The notes under the pieces were generated by a model. That model did no database searches, was not told where the DNA came from, and saw only the letters and a list, made by a program, of their open reading frames with translations. 7,034 nt of DNA from Bacteroidia bacterium (lineage in GTDB: Bacteria > Bacteroidota > Bacteroidia > Bacteroidales > P3): contig BNXT01000073.1 in NCBI GenBank assembly GCA_025999775.1, forward strand, positions 1 to 7,034, written 5' to 3'. Within the stretch, counting starts at the first letter, position 1. Each line of letters begins with the position of its first letter. This document shows positions 1 to 6,984 of the stretch, one piece after another. The translations under genes were made by a program, and so were the position numbers.

Positions 1-7
1 ACGACAT

Positions 8-38
8 CAAAGGTACGTAAGATTTTTTGATTTACAAA
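8..38 (-). promoter_or_regulatory. Leftward Bacteroidota-type promoter for a gene outside the window
   Basis: Read on the minus strand, TTTG (38 to 35) is followed after exactly 19 bases by TACCTTTG (15 to 8). This fits the Bacteroidota primary sigma factor consensus of TTTG, 19-21 bases, TAnnTTTG. Transcription should start about 3-7 bases past the box, at the very edge of the window, so the gene it drives lies to the left and is not seen. An ATG at 7 to 5 lies too close to the box to be a likely start codon. Confidence 0.7.
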
Positions 39-63
39 GGTTTTTCATAAAAAGTTCAAAAAA

Positions 64-95
64 TTTGGGTTTTTTATTTTTTTTTACTACCTTTG
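64..95 (+). promoter_or_regulatory. Rightward Bacteroidota-type promoter for the DUF6580-rseC unit
   Basis: TTTG at 64-67 and TACCTTTG at 88-95 are separated by 20 bases, a full match to the Bacteroidota -33/-7 consensus. The spacer is almost pure T. Transcription would begin near 98-102, giving a leader of roughly 20-25 bases before the ATG at 123. The leader is A-rich with no Shine-Dalgarno sequence, as is common in this phylum. The promoter is back to back with the leftward one at 8-38, with 25 bases between their outer boxes. Confidence 0.8.
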
Positions 96-122
96 TCAAC
101 CGTAAAGAGCAATTAAAATTCT

Positions 123-659
123 ATGAAAAAATATCTAACATCCGGCTTTTTCTGTGTTTGTGCCATTATTATTTTAGGGGCAGTGGCACGTTTTTTTACA
201 CCTATTCCCAATTTCACACCTGTTGCAGCAATAGCTTTGTTTGGTGGCGCTTATCTTGGTAAAAAACACCTTGCCTTTGTCATTCCTATTGCCATGTTGG
301 TGATCACCGATTGCTTCATTGGCGTTTACGACAGTCTCACTATGTCGGCTGTCTATGCAAGTTTTATCTTGACAGGTGTCATAGGCGTTGTGCTGAGTAA
401 AAAACTAACCGTCAAAAATACGGTCATTGCAGCCGTCGTTTCGTCGGTATTGTTCTTCGTCATCACAAATTTTGCGACGTGGATCAGTGGCTTCTGTGGC
501 TATCCGATGACTTTTGGGGGCTTGGTATTGTGCTATGAAATGGCGTTGCCGTTCTTCCGTAATGAAATCCTTGGTACGTTAGTTTATAGTGGCGTATTCT
601 TCGGAGCGTATGAACTGCTTAAGGCTCGCTATCCGCAATTAGCGACCATCACCCGATAG
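123..659 (+). CDS. DUF6580-family integral membrane protein, putative transport protein
   Basis: This 178-residue protein is very hydrophobic, with about six membrane segments (roughly residues 7-25, 32-46, 49-68, 74-92, 99-120 and 148-166). It matches what I recall of the DUF6580 family: an N-terminal PNFTPVAAIALFGGAYLG block (29-46), a conserved Asp in the third segment (D63), ITNFATW (114-120), YP (127-128) and CYEMALPFFRNEILG (137-151). The family is named as putative transport proteins because size and topology resemble the S components of ECF vitamin transporters. No substrate has been assigned and none can be read here. No ECF ATPase or T component is encoded in the window, so any energising partner would be elsewhere. 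The ATG at 123 follows a consensus promoter and gives a typical MKK start. It is first in a unit with rseC, 8 bases downstream. Length looks complete. Confidence 0.8.
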   Translation: MKKYLTSGFFCVCAIIILGAVARFFTPIPNFTPVAAIALFGGAYLGKKHLAFVIPIAMLVITDCFIGVYDSLTMSAVYASFILTGVIGVVLSKKLTVKNTVIAAVVSSVLFFVITNFATWISGFCGYPMTFGGLVLCYEMALPFFRNEILGTLVYSGVFFGAYELLKARYPQLATITR

Positions 660-667
660 CCGGTACA

Positions 668-1081
668 ATGTCAAATATTCGTCATAGCGGTCGAATTGTC
701 GCTATGGATGGATCGCAACTCTCCGTGTCTATAACGCAGAAATCGGCTTGTGCATCGTGTCATAGTCGCTCTGTATGTACGATGTCGGAACAAAAAGACA
801 AAGTGTTGCGAATTAAGACGGAGAACCCACAACAGTACCATATTGATCAAGTGGTAACGGTCGTTATGCGCACATCTTTAGGGTTAAAAGCGGTTCTTTG
901 GGCTTACGTGCTGCCGTTCATCGTACTCATGGCAAGTTTGTTTGCGGGTGCTTTACTCCTTCACAATGAACTATACGGCGCTTTGATAGCCTTGGGTGGT
1001 ACGGCTTTGTACTACGTGGTTTTATCCTTGTTTCGTGAAAAATTAGACCGCAAAATGACAGCAGAAATTCAGGTGGTATAG
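668..1081 (+). CDS. rseC: RseC/MucC-family membrane protein (SoxR-reducing system protein RseC type)
   Basis: This 137-residue protein has the RseC/MucC layout. A short cytosolic N-terminal domain carries a cysteine cluster C28-x2-C31-x5-C37, the same spacing as in E. coli RseC. It is followed by two membrane helices (about 72-98 and 101-121) and a basic tail. The block TSLGLKAVLWAYVLPF (69-84) is typical of Bacteroidales members. In E. coli, RseC acts with the Rnf complex to keep SoxR reduced and also affects sigma-E signalling. In Bacteroidales the gene usually sits directly before rnfB, and its role is probably tied to Rnf assembly or redox. Here it follows a DUF6580 gene by 8 bases and no rnf gene is downstream. 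It has no promoter or Shine-Dalgarno of its own and is probably co-transcribed with the preceding gene. Its stop codon is one base from the facing addB stop. The family call is firm; the role in this organism is inferred. Confidence 0.85.
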   Translation: MSNIRHSGRIVAMDGSQLSVSITQKSACASCHSRSVCTMSEQKDKVLRIKTENPQQYHIDQVVTVVMRTSLGLKAVLWAYVLPFIVLMASLFAGALLLHNELYGALIALGGTALYYVVLSLFREKLDRKMTAEIQVV

Positions 1082-1082
1082 T

Positions 1083-3809
1083 CTAATATGAAGATGCCTG
1101 CTTTTGGCAAAAACCACGATAATCACAGTAGGTACAATTTTTATCATTACTCGTTGCGTCAAAAACGGTATTAGTATCAAACATTTCCGCAATGAGTAGT
1201 TGAAGATGTTCGGTTATCGGTTGTCGAAAATCCAAAGCCCTATCGTCGCTATCAAATATGGATGGATCGTGTTGATAGTTGTTAAACACTGTGTTAATGT
1301 GCAATAAACACGGATTGATGGCAGGTTCATTGTACAGTTGTGAGACGATTAAGCTATAAATCAAAGATTGCAGATTATTTTTAGGACGATCTTTAATGTC
1401 AACAAATAGTTTCGCAAGGCTTTCTGCTGTGTTTTTCTGAGGTATTAGTTTGCCTCCGGTCTTGTAGTCTATAACTCGTAGCTCTCCATTAACACGATCC
1501 AAACGGTCGATTTTTCCTCCCAAATTAACCGTGAGGGCATTATTTACAAAGAATGGGATGGAAACGTTTTTTTCTAATCCCAGAAAAGTAACCGATCCTA
1601 AGGTACTATCTATCTTCAAAAGTTGCTGTATATAGAGGCTCAGGATGTTGCGTTTGATTAGGACAGAGCCATTGTAATGCGGTGTGGATGTAGAGGTTGG
1701 AATCTTGAAAAAGAGTTCTTTGAGCGCTTGGTCAATAAATGGGAGATGCTGTTGCGGTTGTAGATAGGGTTGTAACTGTTCGGCAGTAATAGTCATCGGT
1801 TCCGTTATGGGTAAGAGTTTGCCATCTTTGTCGGAGTACAATTGCTGTCCGGCATTGAGGTATAGTAATTCCACGCTACGATGAAAGATGGAACCAAACA
1901 AGGCTTGGTCTATATCATCTGCCACTTGTTCCGGGGCGTACAATAGGGCTATATACCGAAAATAGAATTTGAGTTTACAATCAATAAACGCATTAATAGC
2001 AGAGGGGGTTAAGGCTTTGTTACGTCCGTGCTGTGGATCATGACCGTAGGTTTGTAATAATTGAGCACGGATGCCGGCATGACTTGCTATTTGAATATGT
2101 CGCGGTTCTGATAATCGGATCGCTTCCGATTGTATGCTTTTGCGCTGGATAGTCCATTGATTGGATACCAATAGTTGAAGCATGAAACGACTCATTTCAG
2201 GACTTTTCATCGGATCCTGCGAAGTTGAATAGAGTAAACAGATGTTTTCCGAACGTTGCATCAGACGATAGAAATAGTAGGCATACAGTGCATTTTTATG
2301 CGTCATGGTGGTCATACCAAACGATTGTCGCAGATGAAACGGAATAAACGAAGCATCGTCGTTGCTACGCGGTAGTATGCCCTCATTGGTGGAAAGGAGT
2401 AGCACGTTCTTGAAATCTATAGTACGCGTTTCCAAAACGCCCATGATTTGTGTTCCCAACACAGGTTCGCCAAACAACGGTACTTTCATCGTTGACATAA
2501 ACTGCTGTAACAACCGTTGCAGGCTTTTTTGGGTCATCGTCAGTGCATACGTCGTCAGGATGTCGTTAACGGACTTTAATTCCTCCAAAACTTGGTATAG
2601 ACCCTCTGTGTAGAGTGTTTTATAGGGAGTGTTCGCCGGTTCAATTTGTGCTAATTGTGTTTTTATCCACGCAGCGAGTTCCTTGATAATATCGTTTGCA
2701 TTGGTGTTTTCTTGCTGCGTGAACCAGTTGTTAATAGTAGTAATGACGGTAGAACCGGTAATCGGATAGCCCATGGTAACATTGGTTGTTTCGCCTCCCG
2801 ATAGGGAGCACATAAGCGGTACTAATAGCTGTTCGTCACACAGAACAATAGCGGTTTCAGTGGCTTTTTCTTTATCTTGTTGTCGAGCATTAAGCCATTT
2901 ATCGGCATAACGCACTTGAGCGCTATTACTGGGAGCTTCGACAAAAGTGACGGACTTCAAAGGATTGGACAAATTGTTGAATAGCTGTGTATCCGTAATT
3001 GCATTTCCAAAGCGTTGCATATTCCGGCGCATAAAGACCCCTGCTTGATGGTCAGGATTGTCGATGTAGGCAATGTCATAATCCCAATAAAAAAGCGTGT
3101 TTGCAGAATTTTTAAACCATTCAAATAGTCGTTCTTCGCAGGTATTTAGCACATTAAAGCCCGCAAATACGTAAGTCCGCTGAGCCTGTTGCGCATCTAA
3201 GACGACAGACTGACTTTCAATCACGGAACGCATCAACAACCCTTCGTAGGCAAGGTTTTTATCACGTAATCGTTCACGATAGGTCTCATAAACCGTGTAA
3301 AGTACCGACCAGATATTCATAAAACGCTGTTTGAGTTGTGTCGTTTTATCCGGTTCAAAATGTGCAAAAAACTCTTGTAATGCCTCAATTTGTTGATCAC
3401 TCAGATAGTCTAACGGGTTTTGCATCGCCTTTATGTCCTGTAAATTGGTGAATAACAATCGTGCATCCACCAAATGTTTATCAATATCATCAAAATCACG
3501 AATGAGCAGTTCGCCCCAGTAAAAGAAATCATCAAAACTTTCGTCCGTTTGTAAAATTTGTTGATAAACCTCATAGAGTTGGTAATTGAGCGCCAACGGT
3601 TGGCTTATCTTTTGTGTTGTAAATCGTTGCCATAATTCGGTAATAGAGGGATATTCCGGCGCCCAGAACGGCTTTTGCAACTGTTCGTACAAACATTGAT
3701 TAAAAAACACTGCTGCACGTCTATTCGGAAACACTACCGTGGTCTTGGATATATCAATACCGCGTTGGATAAGGTCGGATGCCACTAAGGATAAAAAACT
3801 CTGACTCAT
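1083..3809 (-). CDS. addB: AddB-like subunit of the AddAB helicase-nuclease, PD-(D/E)XK nuclease with Fe-S cysteines
   Basis: This 908-residue protein is the probable second subunit of AddAB, which processes double-strand DNA ends for RecA-dependent repair. The N-terminal half is a divergent helicase-like region. It starts with VVFPNRRAAVFF (25-36), where an active helicase would have a GxGKT loop, so it probably does not hydrolyse ATP there. A remnant helicase-like block TIDFKNVLLLSTNEGILP lies at 463-480. The C-terminal RecB-type nuclease has GSIFH (H643), GKIDRLDR (D768), VIDYKTG (D781, K783) and QSLIY (Q814, Y818), so the active site looks intact. It is framed by C611 and a C892-x2-C895-x5-C901 cluster, the four ligands that bind a 4Fe-4S cluster in Bacillus AddB. 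It is shorter than Bacillus AddB (about 1160 residues), as is usual for Bacteroidota versions. The ATG overlaps the addA stop (ATGA, 3809 to 3806), which suggests translational coupling. The family is often annotated only as PD-(D/E)XK nuclease. Confidence 0.88.
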   Translation of the reverse strand: MSQSFLSLVASDLIQRGIDISKTTVVFPNRRAAVFFNQCLYEQLQKPFWAPEYPSITELWQRFTTQKISQPLALNYQLYEVYQQILQTDESFDDFFYWGELLIRDFDDIDKHLVDARLLFTNLQDIKAMQNPLDYLSDQQIEALQEFFAHFEPDKTTQLKQRFMNIWSVLYTVYETYRERLRDKNLAYEGLLMRSVIESQSVVLDAQQAQRTYVFAGFNVLNTCEERLFEWFKNSANTLFYWDYDIAYIDNPDHQAGVFMRRNMQRFGNAITDTQLFNNLSNPLKSVTFVEAPSNSAQVRYADKWLNARQQDKEKATETAIVLCDEQLLVPLMCSLSGGETTNVTMGYPITGSTVITTINNWFTQQENTNANDIIKELAAWIKTQLAQIEPANTPYKTLYTEGLYQVLEELKSVNDILTTYALTMTQKSLQRLLQQFMSTMKVPLFGEPVLGTQIMGVLETRTIDFKNVLLLSTNEGILPRSNDDASFIPFHLRQSFGMTTMTHKNALYAYYFYRLMQRSENICLLYSTSQDPMKSPEMSRFMLQLLVSNQWTIQRKSIQSEAIRLSEPRHIQIASHAGIRAQLLQTYGHDPQHGRNKALTPSAINAFIDCKLKFYFRYIALLYAPEQVADDIDQALFGSIFHRSVELLYLNAGQQLYSDKDGKLLPITEPMTITAEQLQPYLQPQQHLPFIDQALKELFFKIPTSTSTPHYNGSVLIKRNILSLYIQQLLKIDSTLGSVTFLGLEKNVSIPFFVNNALTVNLGGKIDRLDRVNGELRVIDYKTGGKLIPQKNTAESLAKLFVDIKDRPKNNLQSLIYSLIVSQLYNEPAINPCLLHINTVFNNYQHDPSIFDSDDRALDFRQPITEHLQLLIAEMFDTNTVFDATSNDKNCTYCDYRGFCQKQASSY
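3806..3809 (-). promoter_or_regulatory. ATGA stop-start overlap coupling addA to addB
   Basis: On the minus strand the four bases ATGA hold the addB start (ATG, 3809 to 3807) and the addA stop (TGA, 3808 to 3806). No Shine-Dalgarno sequence precedes the addB start. Ribosomes finishing AddA probably reinitiate on addB, which would keep the two subunits in matched amounts for the heterodimer. Confidence 0.85.
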
Positions 3810-6800
3810 AGCGATCGGTTATTTTCAGTTTCTAATACCACTTTTTCGATTTTGTCAAGATCTAAATACCACAAGTACGCCTCCATGGCGACCTTATCAT
3901 TGCTGTATATTTGCGATAAGAGGCGTGCGTAGTGGCGTATCTGCTTCCGATACTGTTCATCGGGTTCTCCGGTTTTGTAATCCACGATAATCAGTCGTCC
4001 GTCCGTACTCAACATAACCCTATCGGGACGCTTCTTGGTAAGTCGTCCGAACTCGGTGTCTTTAAAGATAATATCTTGTTCCTTGAAAACAGTGTAATCC
4101 CCTGAAAACCAATTTTTTACAGCATCATTAGCACATAGTCTCTCTAACCATTGCCGGTAATCGTTGGTTTCTGATGCCGGCAAAAGCCCTTGTTCTGTCA
4201 ATTGTGTTACCGCTTGTGGAATGTCCTGCGCTGTTGTTATGGCTTGTAGGAGTGCATGACACAACAAGCCACGCTGCTTTTTAATATCACTTTCTATGAC
4301 GCTTTGCCGAGCTAAAGATTTAGCTTCCGGAGATAGGTAAAAATTCAATTGTTTGGTTTTTACTGAGAAATCTACGGTTTCCGGCATTGCGGACTGCGTG
4401 AAAACATTGCCGTCATCGTCATTCTGACGTTCATCAACAGATGGGATTAAATGACCGCAGCGATAGTATTTTTCTTTTGTGTTACCATCGAGAATAACCG
4501 TTTTGATAAATTCGGAAATTGCTGTTGTTGTACTTTGTTTGACGTAATCGGCAAGTACGATAAGGTTATGTTTAGGTCGAGTCAATGCGACGTATAGGAT
4601 ATTCAAGTTATCAACCCATTGCCGCATCGTTTCCTCTTGATAAACGCTACGGAATACCGAGTCATTCATAATGGCATCGTAAGGGAGCGCTATTATTGGC
4701 ATTTTCTCAAACAGGTTATCTTTACCGCCTTCGTGCCATACGAAACTTTTTTGAGTATGTTTATTTGTTAATGTCCATTCACAGAACGGTACAATTACAG
4801 TATGAAATTCTAACCCCTTGGATTTGTGTATTGACATTGCCCGAACGCCTTGATTTTGGGCGCTAATCTCTATTTTTTTCGTATGCAATAAGGTCTGCCA
4901 ATGAGATAAAAACGCTGCAATGTCGGTATTATTATCCGTAGTAAACGCTTTTACTTCATCCAAAAACGAAAACAGAAACTCTTGTTGTGACTTATCTTTA
5001 TGCAGTCCAAATAGGACGATCAGCATCTCTACAAGTTCATAGAGCGGCATGGTAGCCATCTCCGTCAGTTGATCAACAAAGGCGCTCGGCAAGCCCTCTG
5101 CAAATGGGATACCACCGGACTCCGCTTTCGGACGTTCAAAGAATGTCGCTGTCAGGGCATAGTGTACATCGCAAAACCGTTGATAATGGTAAGCTAACTG
5201 TGCAACAGCAATAGTATCTTGAGGTGTTTGGATGACCAATAAGGCGTCTATAATTAGCCGTACCGCCTCTGACGCTGCTAATTCAAAAGCCTCGTTGGAT
5301 AGTATGGTCAAATATGGACGGTCGGAGGCTGTTAACTCCGGATGTTCTTGCTTATAAGCTTCAAAAGCGCCGGCAAGCTTGGATATGTGCATGTTGTTAC
5401 GCACTAATATCATAATATCGGAAGCGTTAATACCTGCCGCTTTCAAGCGGAGTACATGTTCAATAATGGCAGCCGTTTGACCACTTTTGCGACCGTTTTT
5501 ATCCACCCATTGCACCTCTACAAAACCGCTATCTTCCTTGTGTTTGTCAACCGATTGATTGACTGTAGAATAGGCTGTTTGTAGTACTTCTTGCAGCTCA
5601 GGACGTTGTGCTTGCAGACGTTGCTCAAATTCAGTGGTCAAAAGGGGTATCAATGCCGAAAAAAGGCGATTGTTAAAATTCACAATAACACCATCGGTAC
5701 GGCGGTTTTGTACTAAAGATTGCACCGCTACATTACCTGCGGGAAACATGGTTTCTATTTTGTTCAGTGTCTCCCAATTACTGTTACGGAAGCGATAGAT
5801 AGCTTGTTTAACATCGCCAACAATGAGATTGGACGTCGCTTTAGCGATATTTTCCTCTAACAGCAGTTTAAAATTACTCCACTGCATATCGGAGGTATCT
5901 TGAAACTCGTCAATCAGGATATGATGCAGTTGTGAGCCAATTTTTTCGTAGATAAACGGCGTATCGTTTGTTTCAATCATGCGGTGGATAAGCACGTCGG
6001 TATCTGCCAATAACATTCGGTTCTGTTCATGATTTGTGCGCTGCATCTGTTCCAGAATTTCAGCTAACAGCGCCATAGTACGAATGTTTCTAAGCAAGAG
6101 GTCATACGAATTGAAGTTGGTTTTATTATCGTCGGCTTGCGAAGCTTGTTTGCCCTGTTTAAGCATTTGAATATACGTTTCTACGCTATTTTTATCTTCA
6201 AAAAAAGGTATAATCCGGTCGCGTTTGGCAAGAAAAATCTCATTGATCACAAGATTGGCAGTACTTTTAATTTCGTCTTCAAAGCGTGCTATTTTTTGTT
6301 CATCGGCAAACTTATCATTAAACCATCGTGAGAGCCAATCTAAGCTTTCTGATTGTTCGGTCAGTTGCTTTAAAAAGTCGGTAATAGCTTGTTCAATAGC
6401 TTTGCGATAGTCAATTTCGAGATTAAAAAACGAGCCAATACCCAGTTCTTTAGCCATATTTCGCAATACACGCTGATAGAAACTACCGATAGTTTCGACA
6501 TAAAAACGATTGTAATCATATATCAGTTCGTTTAAAGCCTCTTTGGCTTTTTGTCGAATGACCGATTCTTCCGGATGCACAATGGTGTAACCATTGTAAA
6601 TGCCTTCATTGAGTATCTCATTCAGATAGCTATCGGAGTGTTTGCAATGGTATGCCATGCCGTACAATTCGCTGAGGATGCGCTGCTTCATCTCATTGGT
6701 CGCTTTATTGGTGAATGATACCGCTAAGATGTGTCTATGCGCATGCGGTTTCGACAACAACAGCTTAATGTACTCAATGGTCAAGCGGAATGTTTTTCCT

Positions 6801-6841
6801 GATCCTGCGGAGGCTTTGTAAACTTGAATAGGTGCAATCAT
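3806..6841 (-). CDS. addA: AddA-like UvrD-family helicase with C-terminal RecB-type nuclease
   Basis: The 1011-residue product (counted from the ATG at 6841) is an SF1A helicase fused to a nuclease, the motor subunit of AddAB. All helicase motifs are present: Walker A ASAGSGKT (10-17), Ia AVSFTNKATNEMK (40-52), Ic TIGSFYQRVLR (117-127), Walker B LIDEFQDTS (309-317), III VGDVKQAIYRFR (341-352), IV VQNRRTDG (377-384), V MSIHKSKGLEF (669-679) and VI LYVALTRPKHN (749-759). The nuclease domain has GLLCHALLQ (H862), RPDRVM (D940), IVDYKTG (D954, K956) and QIRHY (Q967, Y971), so both activities should be intact. An in-frame TTG at 6856 would add MYLRN. I prefer the ATG because IAPIQVYKASAGSGKTF is the usual family start and the TTG extension lies across a promoter-like box. 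It precedes addB, the reverse of the addB-addA order in Bacillus subtilis. It is called RecB/RexA-like or UvrD-like in some annotations. Confidence 0.92.
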   Translation of the reverse strand: MIAPIQVYKASAGSGKTFRLTIEYIKLLLSKPHAHRHILAVSFTNKATNEMKQRILSELYGMAYHCKHSDSYLNEILNEGIYNGYTIVHPEESVIRQKAKEALNELIYDYNRFYVETIGSFYQRVLRNMAKELGIGSFFNLEIDYRKAIEQAITDFLKQLTEQSESLDWLSRWFNDKFADEQKIARFEDEIKSTANLVINEIFLAKRDRIIPFFEDKNSVETYIQMLKQGKQASQADDNKTNFNSYDLLLRNIRTMALLAEILEQMQRTNHEQNRMLLADTDVLIHRMIETNDTPFIYEKIGSQLHHILIDEFQDTSDMQWSNFKLLLEENIAKATSNLIVGDVKQAIYRFRNSNWETLNKIETMFPAGNVAVQSLVQNRRTDGVIVNFNNRLFSALIPLLTTEFEQRLQAQRPELQEVLQTAYSTVNQSVDKHKEDSGFVEVQWVDKNGRKSGQTAAIIEHVLRLKAAGINASDIMILVRNNMHISKLAGAFEAYKQEHPELTASDRPYLTILSNEAFELAASEAVRLIIDALLVIQTPQDTIAVAQLAYHYQRFCDVHYALTATFFERPKAESGGIPFAEGLPSAFVDQLTEMATMPLYELVEMLIVLFGLHKDKSQQEFLFSFLDEVKAFTTDNNTDIAAFLSHWQTLLHTKKIEISAQNQGVRAMSIHKSKGLEFHTVIVPFCEWTLTNKHTQKSFVWHEGGKDNLFEKMPIIALPYDAIMNDSVFRSVYQEETMRQWVDNLNILYVALTRPKHNLIVLADYVKQSTTTAISEFIKTVILDGNTKEKYYRCGHLIPSVDERQNDDDGNVFTQSAMPETVDFSVKTKQLNFYLSPEAKSLARQSVIESDIKKQRGLLCHALLQAITTAQDIPQAVTQLTEQGLLPASETNDYRQWLERLCANDAVKNWFSGDYTVFKEQDIIFKDTEFGRLTKKRPDRVMLSTDGRLIIVDYKTGEPDEQYRKQIRHYARLLSQIYSNDKVAMEAYLWYLDLDKIEKVVLETENNRSL

Positions 6842-6845
6842 GTTG

Positions 6846-6853
6846 CGAAGGTA
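6846..6853 (-). promoter_or_regulatory. Possible -7 box of an addA promoter, very close to the start codon
   Basis: Minus-strand TACCTTCG (6853 to 6846) differs from the Bacteroidota -7 consensus TAnnTTTG at one position. It ends only four bases before the addA ATG, so initiation 3-7 bases past it would give a leaderless or nearly leaderless mRNA. I find no TTTG at the usual 19-21 bases upstream; that distance falls in the spacer just after the tRNA. The call is weak, and addA could instead be read through from the tRNA promoter. Confidence 0.4.
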
Positions 6854-6871
6854 CAAAATATTTCCAAATTA

Positions 6872-6883
6872 GCTGCGTGCAGC
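6872..6883 (-). terminator. Short hairpin just after the tRNA, weak terminator candidate
   Basis: On the minus strand GCTGCACGCAGC (6883 to 6872) can fold with 4 bp and a 4-base loop, starting two bases past the tRNA 3' end, and is followed by TAATTT. The stem is short and the T-run is broken, so termination would be inefficient. It may be a processing signal or chance. Confidence 0.2.
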
Positions 6884-6884
6884 G

Positions 6885-6966
6885 TGCGGATGAAGGGACT
6901 CGAACCCATACGCCTTTCGGCACCAGATCCTAAGTCTGGCACGGCTACCAATTACGCCACATCCGC
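6885..6966 (-). tRNA. tRNA-Leu, anticodon TAG
   Basis: This is an 82-base class II tRNA. It has a perfect 7-bp acceptor stem (GCGGATG with CATCCGC) and discriminator A at 6885. The D arm has the loop TAATTGGTAGC. The anticodon stem CCAGA/TCTGG encloses the loop CTTAGGA, giving anticodon TAG, which reads CTA and other CTN leucine codons. The long variable arm folds as GCC-GAAA-GGC, as expected for leucine tRNA. The T-loop is TTCGAGT. CCA is not encoded (the next bases are CGC), so it must be added by nucleotidyltransferase. The T-stem ATGGG/CCCTT contains one T-T mismatch. It lies 43 bases upstream of the addA ATG on the same strand. Confidence 0.96.
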
Positions 6967-6976
6967 AATAAGGGTG

Positions 6977-6984
6977 CAAAGATA
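6977..6984 (-). promoter_or_regulatory. -7 box of the tRNA-Leu promoter
   Basis: Minus-strand TATCTTTG (6984 to 6977) matches the Bacteroidota -7 consensus TAnnTTTG exactly and ends ten bases before the first base of the tRNA. Transcription would start about 3-7 bases past the box, leaving a short 5' leader for RNase P to remove. The spacer upstream is T-rich. No clear TTTG -33 box is visible at 19-21 bases upstream, which is common for strong stable-RNA promoters with a good -7 box. Confidence 0.7.

Noticed and set aside
65..262. Small open frame on the plus strand
   Set aside because: It overlaps the promoter and the start of the DUF6580 gene in another frame, starts with a non-ATG codon and resembles no protein.
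1098..1116. TGCC/GGCA hairpin near the convergent stops as a terminator
   Set aside because: The stem is only 4 bp with a 7-base loop. On the plus strand it is followed by A's rather than T's, and on the minus strand the T-run precedes it. It is also inside the addB coding region.
2362..2613. Plus-strand open frame inside addB
   Set aside because: It is antisense to a conserved region of addB, with no promoter or family resemblance, and is explained as a shadow frame.
6137..6410. Two overlapping plus-strand open frames inside addA
   Set aside because: They lie antisense to the helicase insertion region of addA and are mutually overlapping shadows without any support.
3806..6841. UvrD-type helicase plus PD-(D/E)XK nuclease pair as a new anti-phage defence system
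   Set aside because: All motifs, the Fe-S cysteines in the partner and the overlap match housekeeping AddAB, and no other defence or mobile gene is near. It may degrade phage DNA, as AddAB/RecBCD do, but it is not novel.
6842..6856. TTG at 6856 as the addA start
   Set aside because: It adds five residues not expected for the family and covers the promoter-like box; the ATG at 6841 leads directly into the conserved N-terminus.
6885..6966. tRNA-Leu as an integration site for a mobile element
   Set aside because: There is no integrase, no repeated copy of the tRNA 3' end and no change of base composition in the window.
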